This document shows positions 41,375-51,045 of a DNA stretch of 64,000 nucleotides, in pieces. Source of the DNA: Haloplanus sp. HW8-1 (GTDB taxonomy: Archaea; Halobacteriota; Halobacteria; Halobacteriales; Haloferacaceae); the NCBI RefSeq assembly GCF_023703795.1, contig NZ_CP098518.1, positions 1,364,001-1,428,000 of the forward strand. The letters run 5' to 3'. The position numbers were made by a program, and so were the translations under genes. The stretch's first letter is position 1. Every line of letters begins with the position of its first letter. Under the pieces are notes generated by a model. That model saw nothing but the letters and a program-made list of their open reading frames with translations, was not told the origin of the DNA and did no database searches.

Positions 41375-44008
41375 TCACGTCTCGACGAACTCGACGCCGG
41401 TGATTTCGAACCGCGTACCGCCCCGGGTCCCGTCGGTGATCCGAACTGTCCACCCGTGTGCCTCGGCCACCTGTTCGACGATACTCAGTCCGAAGCCGGT
41501 GCCGTCCTCGGCGGTCGAAACGCCGGGATCGAACACGCGCTCGCGATCCGCGTCGGGGATCCCCGGCCCGTCGTCCTCCACGTAGAAGCCGCCGTCCATC
41601 GTACCGACGGTGACGGTGAGCGGTTCGACGCTGTCATCGGACTCCGTCCGATTGGTCGTGGAGCCATGCTCCACACTGTTCCGGACGAGGTTCTCCAACA
41701 GTTGCTTGAGGCGGCTTCGGTCGCCCCGGATCGTCGTGTCGGCGTCGACGGCGAGCGTCGCCGCGCCCGTCTCGATGTTCAGCCAGCAGGACCGGACCAG
41801 CGTTTCGAGCGGGATCGGTTCCGGGTCGTCGATGTGTTTCCCGCTCCGCGCGAGTGCGAGCAGATCCTCGATCAGCGTCTGCATCCGTTCGTGTGCCCGG
41901 ATCACGGCGTCGAGATGCTCGCTGTCGCAGGTCTCGCGAGCGAGTTCGGCTTGGCCCTGTGCGACGTTCAGGGGGTTCCGTATGTCGTGGGAGACGATGC
42001 TCGTGAACTCGTCCAGTCGCTCCTTTTTCCGTCTCAGTTCCTTCCGTTCGGTGATGTCGACATAAAAAGCAAAGGAGCCGACGATCTCGTCGTCGCTGTC
42101 CCGTCGCGGGACGGCCCGCAACAGCGTCTCGACGGCCGTCCCGTCGGCAGCGAGCAGCGTTCGGTCCTCGTTGACGGCCTCGCCAGCGAGCACGCGGTCG
42201 TAGCCGTTGTCGCCGAGGAGTTCCCGCCGAGAGCCGGGTGCATAGAGGGACGCGAGGTCGCGGCCGACGAGGGCCGCCTTCTCGTAGCCGAGCGTCTCGA
42301 CGAACTGGCGGTTGCAGTCCTCGACGACCGGTCCCGTATCCTCCGCCCGGGTGACGGCCGCCATAACCGGGGCCTCCTCGAAGAGATACCGGTACTGCGC
42401 TTCGAACTCGGTGGACAGGGTCTCCAACTCCTCGGTCCGCCGTTCGAGTTCGCGTTCCCGTTCGCGACGTTCGGTGAGATCCTTGACCACCGCGACGACC
42501 GATTCGATGTCGCCCTCCGGCGTCGTCAGGGGTGCGGCGTTGATCGAGAGCCACCGGCGCTGACCGTCGGGCCACTCGATGCCGTGTTCGTAGTCCGACA
42601 CGGGTTCGCCAGTCTCGACGACGCGGCGGAACGGGAGGTCGTCGCTCTGGATCGGATCGCCGTCGTCGTCGACGATCCGCCACTCCGGATCGTCGTACAT
42701 GCGATCGGTGATCTCGGAGCGCGTGAGTCCGAGGGTCTCCTGGGCGCGTTGGTTGGCCCGTTCGATGGTCCCGTCCGGACTGAGGATGGTGATGCCGACG
42801 GGACTGGTCTCGAAGAGCCGCCGAATCTTCTCCCGTTCCGCCCTGAGCGACGCCTCGCGCGCCCGTCGTTCGGTGATATCGCGGGTGACGCCCACGACGG
42901 CGTCGACGGTTCCGTCCACGATCAGCGGCGTGAGGCGATACGACAGTACCGCGTCCCCCGCGTCGGGAAACGTCCCCGTCACCTCGCCCTGGACCACGTC
43001 GCGTTCGCCGTCGAGGAGTTCCTGGAACGGGTCCCCGTCCGCGTTCGCCCGGATCGTCGGGACGAGGTAGCTCCGCTCGCCCTCGAGTTTGGCCGGCGCC
43101 GTCCCGTAGAAGTCGGCCAGATACTCGTTCACGACCTCGAACCGAGCGTCCCTATCGTAGATGCAGGCGGACTCCTGCATCGTGTTCACCATGCGCTCGT
43201 AGCGACGTAGTTTCCGCTCGCGTTCCCGCCGCTCGGTGATGTCGGTGATGAATCCCTCCAGCGCCGCGGCCCCGTCGTCGTCCGTGTCGACGCGGCGACC
43301 GCGCTCCCACATCCACTTGATGGTACCGTCCTTGGTGACGATCCGGTACGTGGTCTCGAAGGTCCCGTCGGTCGCCAGCGACTCCTGGACGGCGTTCCAC
43401 GTCGCCTCCTGGTCGTCTGGGTGAAGGACCGATTCGCCCCACTTCACCTCGTTTCGTTCCAGCGTCTCGGCGGGGTAGCCGGTGAGCGCCTCGACTTCGC
43501 CCTCGACGGTCACCATCGACCAGTTCGGATCGTTTCGACACCGATAGACCATCCCCGGAAGGTTGCTGATCAGCGTCTCCAGCCGGCGCGTTCGCTCCGT
43601 CAACAACCGACTGGATCGGGTGGCCTCCACCGCGTTCGCGATCCGATTGGCTAGCAGTTCGTACTGTTCGGTCCCCGTCTCCTTCTGGAGATAGTCCGTC
43701 ACGCCGGCGGAGATTGCCTCGCTCGCGACCGCTTCGGACCCCTTACCGGTGAAAAGGATGAAGGGTAGATCGGGGTATCGCTCACGGACCCGTTCGAGGA
43801 ATTCGAGGCCGTCCCGTCCGGGCATCTCGTGGTCGGAGACGACGCAGTCGACATGGTCGTCGAGGCGGGCCAACGCCTCGTCGACGTTCGTGACTGTTTC
43901 GACCTCGATGCGGTCGTCCTCCCGTTCGAGATAGATTGCCGCCATCTCCCCGAAGGCGGTGTCGTCGTCCACGTGGACCACGTGGATGCGTTCGATTGGC
44001 GCACTCAT
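41375..44008 (-). CDS. Receiver-PAS-histidine kinase hybrid
   Basis: An 877-residue protein from MSAPIERIHV. Domains in order: response-regulator receiver (1-125, phospho-acceptor aspartate in CVVSDHEMPG); four PAS/PAC modules, recognised by repeated DITERRERER-type endings at about 260, 390, 510 and 660; HisKA with the phosphoryl histidine in SIVSHDIRNPLN; HATPase with ENLVRNSVEHG, DDGPGIPD and GTGFGLSIVEQ. No membrane helices, so it senses a cytoplasmic signal, perhaps redox or light through PAS cofactors. Output is phosphotransfer to an unlinked partner. The longer reading upstream overlaps the CoA transferase and is rejected. Confidence 0.9.
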   Translation of the reverse strand: MSAPIERIHVVHVDDDTAFGEMAAIYLEREDDRIEVETVTNVDEALARLDDHVDCVVSDHEMPGRDGLEFLERVRERYPDLPFILFTGKGSEAVASEAISAGVTDYLQKETGTEQYELLANRIANAVEATRSSRLLTERTRRLETLISNLPGMVYRCRNDPNWSMVTVEGEVEALTGYPAETLERNEVKWGESVLHPDDQEATWNAVQESLATDGTFETTYRIVTKDGTIKWMWERGRRVDTDDDGAAALEGFITDITERRERERKLRRYERMVNTMQESACIYDRDARFEVVNEYLADFYGTAPAKLEGERSYLVPTIRANADGDPFQELLDGERDVVQGEVTGTFPDAGDAVLSYRLTPLIVDGTVDAVVGVTRDITERRAREASLRAEREKIRRLFETSPVGITILSPDGTIERANQRAQETLGLTRSEITDRMYDDPEWRIVDDDGDPIQSDDLPFRRVVETGEPVSDYEHGIEWPDGQRRWLSINAAPLTTPEGDIESVVAVVKDLTERRERERELERRTEELETLSTEFEAQYRYLFEEAPVMAAVTRAEDTGPVVEDCNRQFVETLGYEKAALVGRDLASLYAPGSRRELLGDNGYDRVLAGEAVNEDRTLLAADGTAVETLLRAVPRRDSDDEIVGSFAFYVDITERKELRRKKERLDEFTSIVSHDIRNPLNVAQGQAELARETCDSEHLDAVIRAHERMQTLIEDLLALARSGKHIDDPEPIPLETLVRSCWLNIETGAATLAVDADTTIRGDRSRLKQLLENLVRNSVEHGSTTNRTESDDSVEPLTVTVGTMDGGFYVEDDGPGIPDADRERVFDPGVSTAEDGTGFGLSIVEQVAEAHGWTVRITDGTRGGTRFEITGVEFVET

Positions 44009-44076
44009 CGTCGTCAACGACAACCGTTCGTTCCTCCGACGGCTAAAACTATCGGGGGGAGCGTGTCGCGTGGGCG

Positions 44077-45354
44077 TCAGTCCGCGTCGGGGATCGCTCC
44101 CTCGGCGCGCAACGCCGCCAACTCCTCGTCGTCGTACCCCAACTCGCGGAGGATCGCCTCGGTGTCCTCGCCAAGCAGCGGCGGGGCGCCGTCGAACCCG
44201 GCCTCCGCGTGCTCGTAGTTGAGCGGGTGTTCGATCACCGGCACCGTCCCGAGGGCCGGGTGTTCGATCTCCCGGATCGCGTCGCGGGCCTCGGTCTGTT
44301 CGTTGTCGAGGGCGGTCGGCACGTCGTAGACGGGGCCGACCGGGATGCCGTGTTCGTCGGCGAGGAGGTCGACCCACTCCTCGGTCGGCCGCTCGCGGAA
44401 CACGGCGGCCAGTTCCGCTTCGAGGGCGTCCATGTTCGCGACGCGGTCGGGGTTGCTGGCGAAGCGCTCGTCGTCGATCAACTCGGGGCGGTCGATGGCC
44501 ACGCAGAGTTCCTCCCAGAGTTTCTGGTTGCCACAGCCGACGTTGAGGTAGCCGTCGGCGGTCGGGAAGGACTGATACGGCGCGAGCACGGGGTCTTTCG
44601 TCCCCATGCGGGTCGGCTCTTCGCCGACGAACGCCTTGCCGGCGTGCTTGGTGAGCCACGGGAGTGCAGCGTCGTGCATCCCGATCTCGATCCGGTCGCC
44701 CTCGCCCCGGAGTTCCCGCCGGAAGAGCGACCCGACGATGCCGAACGCCGCCCACATGGCCGTGATGAGGTCCGTCTGTGGCAGGCCTACCTTGACCGGG
44801 TCGCCGTCCTCGGGACCCGTGACGCTCATGATGCCGCTCGTCCCCTGCACCAGGAGGTCGTAGCCGGGGCGACTGCTCCACGGTCCCGTCTCGCCGAACG
44901 CGGAGATCGAACAGTAGACGAGGTCCTCGTTGACCTCGCGGAGGTCGTCGTAGCCGACGCCAAGCCGTTCGGCGGTTCCCGGCCGGAAGTTCTCGACGAC
45001 CACGTCAGCCTCCGCGACGAGGTCGTAGAGCGCGGTCAGTCCCGAGTCGGTCTTCAGGTTCAACTCGACGCTCAACTTGTCGTAGTTGATCGTCCAGAAG
45101 TAGGGGGATTCGCCGTTCTCGTCGGCCGTCCGGCCGGGGCCGTCGTAGTCGGGATCGGGGGCGACGAACGGTGGCCCCGAGTGACGGTTGTCGTCGCCGA
45201 GTTCGGGCCGTTCGACCTTGATCACCTCGGCTCCCTGATTCGCCAGCATCAGCGTCGCGAACCCGCCCGTCACGAACGTCGTGAGATCGACGACGGTGAT
45301 GTCGTCGAGGATGCGATCCGTGTTCCCGTCATCGTCGTCGCCGGTGGCCGTCAT
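44077..45354 (-). CDS. CaiB/BaiF family (class III) CoA transferase
   Basis: A 425-residue protein starting MTATGDDDDGN. It shows the family pattern: VDLTTFVTGGFATLMLANQGAEVIK near the start, NYDKLSVELNLKT, VVENFRPGTAERLGVGY and LPQTDLITAMWAA with the aspartate that carries the acyl anhydride. The C-terminal half closes with GIPVGPVYDVPTAL and EHPALGTVPVIEHP. These enzymes move CoA between acyl groups, for example formyl, oxalyl, carnitinyl or succinyl substrates. It stands alone, 68 bases after the kinase start. Substrate unknown. Confidence 0.9.
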   Translation of the reverse strand: MTATGDDDDGNTDRILDDITVVDLTTFVTGGFATLMLANQGAEVIKVERPELGDDNRHSGPPFVAPDPDYDGPGRTADENGESPYFWTINYDKLSVELNLKTDSGLTALYDLVAEADVVVENFRPGTAERLGVGYDDLREVNEDLVYCSISAFGETGPWSSRPGYDLLVQGTSGIMSVTGPEDGDPVKVGLPQTDLITAMWAAFGIVGSLFRRELRGEGDRIEIGMHDAALPWLTKHAGKAFVGEEPTRMGTKDPVLAPYQSFPTADGYLNVGCGNQKLWEELCVAIDRPELIDDERFASNPDRVANMDALEAELAAVFRERPTEEWVDLLADEHGIPVGPVYDVPTALDNEQTEARDAIREIEHPALGTVPVIEHPLNYEHAEAGFDGAPPLLGEDTEAILRELGYDDEELAALRAEGAIPDAD

Positions 45355-45408
45355 ACACACCCCTGTGACCGACCCGACCAAAATCCTTCCGGGGTGGCGG
45401 GGCTCCCG

Positions 45409-45840
45409 TCAGCGCAGAAACCGGTCGCTCACGTCCTCGTCGGGAACCATACATCGCTCCCTGCGGCCGAACCAGTCGTAGCGGCGGGCCGCCACGGCGT
45501 CGTAGAGGGCATCCCGGAGTCGGCGCGGGACGAGTCGGCCACCCCGTGCGAGACGGTAGGGCCAGCCGAGCAGTTCCGCCACGCGGATGACGGCGGCGGA
45601 CTTGGTGTACGCTCGCTCCCCCTCGACGAGGACGACCGAGTCGACATCCTCCGGAAGGCCTACCCGCTCCAGTACCGCCCGACCCGCGTCCGACTGGAGC
45701 GGGGCATACCGCAGTCGGCCCGCCGGATCGCGCGGGACGAGGAACTGGACCACGCCGTTACAGAGGTTACAGACCCCATCGAACAGGAGGATCGCCCCGT
45801 CCGTGTCGACGTCCGCGTTCGCGTCCCCGTGCATCGTCAC
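45409..45840 (-). CDS. DCC family thiol-disulfide oxidoreductase (DUF393)
   Basis: A 143-residue protein starting at GTG (an ATG two codons later also fits). The signature DGVCNLCNGVVQFL near residue 20 gives the DxxCxxC motif of the YuxK/DCC family. Further conserved are LRYAPLQSDAGR, LVEGERAYTKSAA and the final YDWFGRRERCMVPDE. Such proteins are thioredoxin-fold oxidoreductases of uncertain partner. The start overlaps the stop of the DUF2071 gene by four bases (GTGA), showing translational coupling; this pair is common in bacteria and haloarchaea. Confidence 0.88.
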   Translation of the reverse strand: MTMHGDANADVDTDGAILLFDGVCNLCNGVVQFLVPRDPAGRLRYAPLQSDAGRAVLERVGLPEDVDSVVLVEGERAYTKSAAVIRVAELLGWPYRLARGGRLVPRRLRDALYDAVAARRYDWFGRRERCMVPDEDVSDRFLR

Positions 45841-46523
45841 CGGACCGTACTCCGCGAGGCCGTCACGTCGACGCCGGGACTGTAGTACCGCGTCGGCGTC
45901 GATGCCGGCCGAGCGAACCCGTCGGCTTCGAACAGGGTGTTTCGCTCCACCTCAGCCGTCGCCGGGTAGAGCGTCCACGGCTCGTGAGTCACGTCGGCGT
46001 ACCGGAGTCGGCCGTCGGGCGACTGCGTGTAGAACCGGTAGCGCTCGACGAGGAAGCGAGCCAGCGGGTCCGCCCGCGCCTCGAAGGCCGGTCCCGTGGG
46101 TCGGTAGGTCGCCTCGTAGGTCGCGGGTCGGGCGCCCGGGTGGCGCCGTCGACTGACGAACCGAACTTCGTTGTCAACGACGTCCAGCGAGATACGGGCG
46201 TAGTAGTACGGCAGGTGCTGGAAGAGCCGCGCGCCGATCACGCCGAGGATCCCCTCGGCGTCGAGACTGAAGAAGTAGACCCCAGGCTCGCCCTCGCAGG
46301 TGACGTAGGTTCGCAGGTTGAGTTCGGGAAGCACCATGCCGAGTCGGGCTGGCAGCCCCCGTGGACGCACCGCGACGTTGGTGAACGGGACGACCGAGAG
46401 CCACGCGTCGCCGTCGTACTCGTCGACGCTCAGCGGATCGGGTAGGTGCGCGTCGACGAGTTCGGGGTCGACCGGCCAGTTCTCGAACAGCAGGTGTCGC
46501 CACCCCATCTCCAGCGGGACCAT
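45837..46523 (-). CDS. DUF2071 (YqjF) family protein
   Basis: A 228-residue protein starting MVPLEMGWRHLLFENWPVDP, the characteristic opening of YqjF-type proteins. The body includes AWLSVVPFTNVAVRPRG, LNLRTYVTCEGEPGVYFFSLD and YYYARISLDVVDNEVRF. The fold resembles acetoacetate decarboxylase but the catalytic lysine is not evident. Function unknown. Coupled by overlap to the DCC oxidoreductase gene. No membrane segment. Confidence 0.87.
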   Translation of the reverse strand: MVPLEMGWRHLLFENWPVDPELVDAHLPDPLSVDEYDGDAWLSVVPFTNVAVRPRGLPARLGMVLPELNLRTYVTCEGEPGVYFFSLDAEGILGVIGARLFQHLPYYYARISLDVVDNEVRFVSRRRHPGARPATYEATYRPTGPAFEARADPLARFLVERYRFYTQSPDGRLRYADVTHEPWTLYPATAEVERNTLFEADGFARPASTPTRYYSPGVDVTASRSTVR

Positions 46524-46566
46524 GATCGGTTTCGGGCGGCCAGCCTGAAAACGACGCCGCCCGAGG

Positions 46567-47148
46567 TCACTGGAAGATGACGACGAGCGAGACGACGACT
46601 GCCCCGACGACGACGCCCGCGCCGACGAGTACCAGCGGGCTGTCGACGGCGTTCGCGACGGACGCCGCGATCCCGATGGCGACGAGACCGAGAAACAGCA
46701 CCGGGAGCGACCGGCGGCCGGGGAGTACGCTCGCGAGTTGCCGTGTCAGGGGCGTCGACTCCGTCGTCCGTTCGGATTCGGGCGGTCGCGAGAGCGTCTC
46801 GTCGACGTCGACGTCGCGGCCCTCGTCCGCGGGTTCGACCGTCACCTCGACGGTTCGGCTCTCCGATCCGTAGCCGGTCGCGATTTCGAGGGTCCCGGTG
46901 ACCGGCTCCGCCACGTCGCTCACGCCGACGGGGACCGAGCGAGTCGTCTCCCGCTCGACGAAGACGTTGCCATCGGCGTCGACGCGCGCGACGGCCGACA
47001 GCGCGTCGTCGGCGTGGACGTGGACGTGGACGGCCTCTCCGTGGTTGCGGAGTTCGACCGAGAACGGCTCGCCCGTCGCGAACTCGGCCGGTGCTTCGAC
47101 CTCATGGAGCTCCCCACGGTTCAATTCGACGAGCAACACCGGAGTCAC
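46567..47148 (-). CDS. Haloarchaeal membrane protein with two C-terminal helices
   Basis: A 193-residue protein. The first 110 residues form a beta-rich soluble domain (VLLVELNRGELHEVEAPAE, then VHVHVHADDALSAVARVD). After an acidic linker two hydrophobic segments (SLPVLFLGLVAIGIAAS and LVGAGVVVGAVVVSLVVI) anchor it. The topology and beta domain suggest an externally exposed head like a small surface or envelope protein, or a C-terminally anchored intracellular one. I do not recognise the family by name. Transcribed in the same direction as the DUF2071 gene but 43 bases apart. Confidence 0.65.
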   Translation of the reverse strand: MTPVLLVELNRGELHEVEAPAEFATGEPFSVELRNHGEAVHVHVHADDALSAVARVDADGNVFVERETTRSVPVGVSDVAEPVTGTLEIATGYGSESRTVEVTVEPADEGRDVDVDETLSRPPESERTTESTPLTRQLASVLPGRRSLPVLFLGLVAIGIAASVANAVDSPLVLVGAGVVVGAVVVSLVVIFQ

Positions 47149-47258
47149 AGACCGACGTCACACCCAGGGACGAAAAAACTTCAGGCCGTCTCGTCGACGG
47201 AGCCGTGCGTCCGACTCGCCGCCGTCTCGGGTCGGATCCCCGTCCGTCACGGGTGTAC

Positions 47259-48424
47259 TCATCGCTCCGGGTGTACGACCTCGCCCGGTGACGTCCACGA
47301 ATCGGTCGACAGGACTACGCCGGGCTGTAAACTGGTGTTGACGCCCGTCTTGGCGCCGGGGCCGGCGATGGCGCCGAACTTCCGGCGGCCGGTCGGGTGG
47401 CCGTCGACCCCTGCGGCGATGGTTCCCCGTCGTGTCGGAGATTCGCCGTCACGGTTCCGGCGCCGAGGTTCGTCTCCGGCCCGAGGATGCTGTCGCCCAC
47501 GTACGAGAGGTGGTTCGCGGCTGCTCCGCGCATGAGGAGGCTGCTCTTGACTTCGACGGCGTGACCGACCGAGGCGTCCTCGCCGACGACGGTCGGGCCC
47601 CGGACGTAGGCGTTCGGACCGACGGTCGCGCCGCGACGAACGAGGACCGGTCCCTCGACGACCACGCCGGCGTTGATGGACGCGTCGGGTTCGACGACGA
47701 CGTCGCCACTGAGCGCCGCGCCCGCGTGCACCTCGCCGGCCACCTCGCACTCGATCGTTTCCAGCGCCCGCTCGTTGGCCTCGAGGAGGTCCCACGGGTA
47801 CCGCCCAAGCGTCGAACTCTACACCGACGACGTCGTCGCCGCCGATCAGCCGCCTGAGCACGTCGGTGAGCTCTCGTTCCCCCGTTCGCTCTCCGGGACG
47901 TCGAGGAGCCGACGGGCCGACTCGGGGAACGCGTACGCCCCCGTGTTGGCGAGGGTCGACTGCGGCTCGTCGGGTTTCTCGACGATCCCGGTGACGACGC
48001 CGCCATCGGTCGAGACGACGCCGTACTCCTCGGGCGTCTCGACGCGTGTATAGCCCACGGCGGGCACGCGGTCGAACAGGTCCGCGATGTCCGCCTCGTC
48101 GTAGATGTTGTCCCCGTTGAGGACCGCGAACGGTCCGTCGACGTGACCGACGACGGCGGCGACGGCGTCCGCGGTTCCCGCCCGCGTCTCCTGGTGTGCG
48201 TACTCGATCGGAACGCCGCGGTAGGTCTCGCCGAAGTACTCCTCGACGACCGCCGACCGGTATCCCACCGTGAACACGACCTTCTCGACGCCGGCGTCGA
48301 TGGCCGTGTCGGCCACGCGTGCGGCGATCGGTCTGTCCCCGACCGGGAGCATCGGTTTCGGCGCCGTATCCGACAGCGGTCGCATCCGCGTCCCTCGCCC
48401 CGCAGCGAGAAGGATGACATCCAT
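47259..48424 (-). pseudogene. GlmU-like sugar-nucleotidyltransferase/acetyltransferase, frameshifted
   Basis: The N-terminus is intact: MDVILLAAGRGTRMRPLSD is the nucleotidyltransferase signature, followed by VEEYFGETYRGVPIEYAHQE and VLNGDNIYDEADI. After ESER a G tract (47879-47883) causes a shift; the correct continuation [20 protein letters not shown] lies in another frame. A second shift near 47806 leads to the left-handed beta-helix ([36 protein letters not shown]). A third near 47425 precedes the natural end [20 protein letters not shown]. At least three breaks make a pseudogene. The intact enzyme makes UDP-GlcNAc or a dTDP-sugar. Confidence 0.85.
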
Positions 48425-48474
48425 GGATGGTGAGAGTGCGAGGAGCCACGTTAGTATGCGCCGGCTACACCGTA

Positions 48475-48845
48475 TTACGAACGCGTCGAGCGGATGGCGT
48501 CGCGTGCGAGTGCCGTCGCGTCCGCGAGGACGTCCGCCGCCCGGTCCTCGGTGTCGGCTTCCGCCATCACCCGGAGCAGCGGTTGGGTTCCGCTCGCGCG
48601 GACGAGAAACCAGCTGTCAGACAGGTCGACGCGCACCCCGTCGAGGTCGGTCACGTCGTCGTACCGGTCGCGGACCCGGGACGCCACCTGGGCGACGGCT
48701 GCTCCCCCGTCCTCGCAGTGAAACGACTCGCGTTTCGTGACGAACCGGGGGAACGCCTCGAGACGCTCCGAGAGCGGGATCGACCGTGTCCCGCCCGCCT
48801 TCGGCGGAGAGATGAGCGCCGCGATTCAAGCCGCCGGCATCAGCG
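48475..48845 (-). pseudogene. GlmM-like phosphohexomutase, C-terminal remnant
   Basis: Reading upward, PADAGGL joins after one extra base (near 48826) to IAALISPPKAGGTRSIPL, ERLEAFPRFVTKRESFHCED and the end of the fourth domain, WFLVRASGTQPLLRVMAEAD. The RASGTQP loop corresponds to the phosphate-binding RxSGTEP of phosphoglucosamine/phosphomannomutases. Only about 125 of the normal 450 residues remain; the active-site serine loop is missing. It lies 50 bases upstream of the glmU-like pseudogene on the same strand, so a GlmM-GlmU operon has decayed. DNA upstream is no longer recognisable. Confidence 0.75.
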
Positions 48846-49389
48846 GGGGCATCGTCCGACCGTCTGCTTCGTTCGGCGGCTAGTTCGGGCCGTTCGTCGT
48901 GAACGGCTGTCGGCAACGACGGTCGAAACCGTCCTGGAACGCGGTGTCGGCGACGACACACGCGGTCCTCTGTCGAGTCGCTTTCGTCGTTGCCGAGTGC
49001 CTCGGCGTCAGACTGGAGGTCGATTTCCCGGTGACACACGATACCGACTGGCATGACTCGCCGGAGACCTAGGCACACGACGAGCGCGAACGGATTCGCC
49101 GGTCACGCACGTTCGCGAACTCGTTTGCGACCCCAGCGTCCCGGTTCGAGGACGACGTGTGGGGGGGGCACACGTGGCTGATCGGTTCGCGGCGCTCGCG
49201 GCGGACGGCGCCGTCGTCGGTATCGAACATCTCGGCGCCCTGGCGGAATGCCTCGACGGCTTCGCTCCCCCACGACCTGAGCAGGGCTCCGGCACGGTGG
49301 CGACCGGGGCGACCGCCACGGCCGTCGAACGGGGCCGCGACGGTGCCACCCCGGTCACCGCGCGGCCGTCCCGATCGATGGACGATCGA
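48846..49389. other. Non-coding or eroded stretch
   Basis: This probably contains the eroded 5' part of the glmM-like gene. Frames on both strands are short and mutually overlapping (one on plus, about 49159-49437, reads partly like protein but has no domain I recognise). No RNA gene or repeat found. Confidence 0.35.
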
Positions 49390-49542
49390 CTACCGCCGCG
49401 AGCGCGCCGCGCGCGCCTCGCCGCCGTCCCGAACTAGATCCTCACATCGCGGACACACTCGAACGGTGTCGAGGTGTGTCGGTGAAAATACGCGAACGTA
49501 CTTCTCCGTCACGACGGAATCGCAGTTGTCACAATTGGGCAT
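49390..49542 (-). CDS. Small zinc-ribbon protein
   Basis: A 50-residue protein from MPNCDNCDSVV. Two CxxC knuckles, CDNC at the N-terminus and CPRC near residue 35, can bind one zinc ion; between them is KYVRVFSPTHLDTVRV. This matches a small zinc-finger type that I know from haloarchaea (probably the one catalogued as DUF7563). Function unknown; such mini-proteins may bind nucleic acid or partner proteins. The longer reading adds 18 residues and is less likely. Confidence 0.75.
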   Translation of the reverse strand: MPNCDNCDSVVTEKYVRVFSPTHLDTVRVCPRCEDLVRDGGEARAARSRR

Positions 49543-49923
49543 ACCGGCTCCAGAGGACTCGCAGTCATAATTTGCAGTACTTACTCGATTCATCAACTAT
49601 CGTATCTCCGTGACACACGAACGCCTCGATTTCTCGGATGCCGCCACAAGGGGACTGCGGCCAAGACGGTCCGGTTGCGTTCTCGCTCGTACCGAGTATC
49701 CGAACCACCCGACCGGATTCGTGAGCGTCTCCGCGTCACCGAAAAGCGATGCAAACGCATGGAGGAGCGCCGGAGGGGAGGTGGTAGTCGGGCGATCCCG
49801 GAGTGGGGAACCCCGACTCTCACCAAGAGTCTCCCACAGGAGTGTTATCATTCATCCTTGTCGGAAATCGTGAGCGGCTTTTACCCGTATCGTCACGGCG
49901 GGATGTGTCTTTACTGCTATCGA
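49543..49923. other. Non-coding stretch, nothing recognised
   Basis: Several short frames, all with basic or mixed composition and no domain. No clear promoter except weak AT-rich patches next to the small zinc protein. It may hold remnants of the decayed locus on its left. Confidence 0.35.
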
Positions 49924-50163
49924 TTACGGAATCGAAATCGCAGACCGCCCTTCTGTCAGCGGATCGAGTGCCGCTCTGAGGGTGGTCGCGAGGAGCAGGA
50001 CCGCCTCCTCGTGATCGCTTTTCTGTGCGTGAATGGAGTACGCGCTTATATCGAGTGCTTTGTATTCGTTCCAGACCTCGGCCGAGACCGTGCCCTGATC
50101 GACAAGGGACTGCGTAATTTCGACGAGTAAGCCGTGAATGTGTACGAGTTCCTGCTTTCGCAT
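49924..50163 (-). CDS. UPF0058 family protein
   Basis: A 79-residue protein from MRKQELVHIHGLLVEITQSL, the defining start of this archaeal family. It is helical, with TVSAEVWNEYKALDISAYSI and HAQKSDHEEAVLLLATTLRA. The histidines HIH and H-x-Q-K-x-D-H suggest metal binding, but function is unknown. An upstream start would add 21 residues. Stand-alone gene. Confidence 0.88.
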   Translation of the reverse strand: MRKQELVHIHGLLVEITQSLVDQGTVSAEVWNEYKALDISAYSIHAQKSDHEEAVLLLATTLRAALDPLTEGRSAISIP

Positions 50164-50354
50164 GGTTTCCCCAGTGAAGTGCGATCGGCTTTCCACGTAC
50201 TCCTCTTCCAAGGTGAGAAATATCAATCGGCCACATTTTAATGTTCTATTTTGTTTTCACTAAGAGAGTAAACGATACGAGTTATCTTCCTCACACGGAA
50301 CGAAGAAACCGCACTCGTAACAACTGATAAGTCCGTCTCGCCACTAACACTGGT

Positions 50355-50657
50355 ATGAGCTACCCGGTTACCTACCACTGTCCGCGGTGTGAGGCCATCG
50401 TCGAACTCGACCGCGAGGGGTATCTCGCCGACAAGTCGGTGACCCCCTACCCACTCGAAGGGTGGACGTACGTCGACCCCGACGCGGACGTCGAAGCCGC
50501 GGACGGCGTGCGCTTCGTCTGTGGCGAGGACGGGACGCTCCGCGACGACGACGCCACCGGCTGTGGCGAGCCCTTCTACCTGAGCTACGTCCGCTTCGAA
50601 GGGGGCGAGGCGGTCGACCCAGTCCCCGAGAGCGAGTACGTCCGGCTCGGTCGGTGA
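50355..50657 (+). CDS. Small zinc-binding hypothetical protein
   Basis: A 100-residue protein starting MSYPVTYHCPRCEAIVELD. The CPRC knuckle and later FVCGEDG and GCGEPFYLSYVRF provide four possible zinc cysteines (C-x2-C, C, C). No catalytic motif. It probably binds one structural zinc. Divergent from the UPF0058 gene across about 190 bases. The start at 50355 lies after a TAAC-rich patch that may serve as promoter. Confidence 0.7.
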   Translation: MSYPVTYHCPRCEAIVELDREGYLADKSVTPYPLEGWTYVDPDADVEAADGVRFVCGEDGTLRDDDATGCGEPFYLSYVRFEGGEAVDPVPESEYVRLGR

Positions 50658-51045
50658 GCGCGGGGAGCGTCCCATCCGGACGTCCCGAACGTGTCGGAGT
50701 CGTCGTCGAGAGTCCCGATCGGTGAGCGGTTCCAGCGGTCGTGGTGTACACGGGCGTCGCGGTTACCAGACTGGAACACCTCCCGTATCACATACGGAAA
50801 CCGACCTGTCTCCCGACAAGCCTGGCCTACCGAACAGAGGGCTCGCCGGACGTATCACTTCCAGCCGACTCCGTACAATTATCACTGCCGTCAACTTATT
50901 TATCTGTCATGTCAATGTTGATTAATCATTTCGGAGAGATCGCTCGAAACGTGGAGTCGGCGACCGTACCACGTCGGGGTCGCCCGGATCCACTGGGCGG
51001 CACGTTCGATCGAGGGGTCGAACGACGGGAGAGGTGTTGCAGACG
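50658..51045. other. Upstream region of the lipoprotein gene
   Basis: It contains an AT-rich patch (ACTTATTTATCTGTCATGTC near 50895-50915) that may be the promoter of the large lipoprotein gene. The distance of about 130 bases to the start implies a leader. No other gene seen. Confidence 0.4.

Noticed and set aside
41375..44881. A 1168-residue frame for the histidine kinase
   Set aside because: The first 290 residues overlap the CoA transferase in another frame and are arginine-rich; the receiver domain begins naturally at 44008.
49159..49437. A 92-residue plus-strand frame
   Set aside because: The first 50 residues look like protein, but the rest turns arginine-rich, it overlaps the small zinc-ribbon gene, and I cannot match it to a family.
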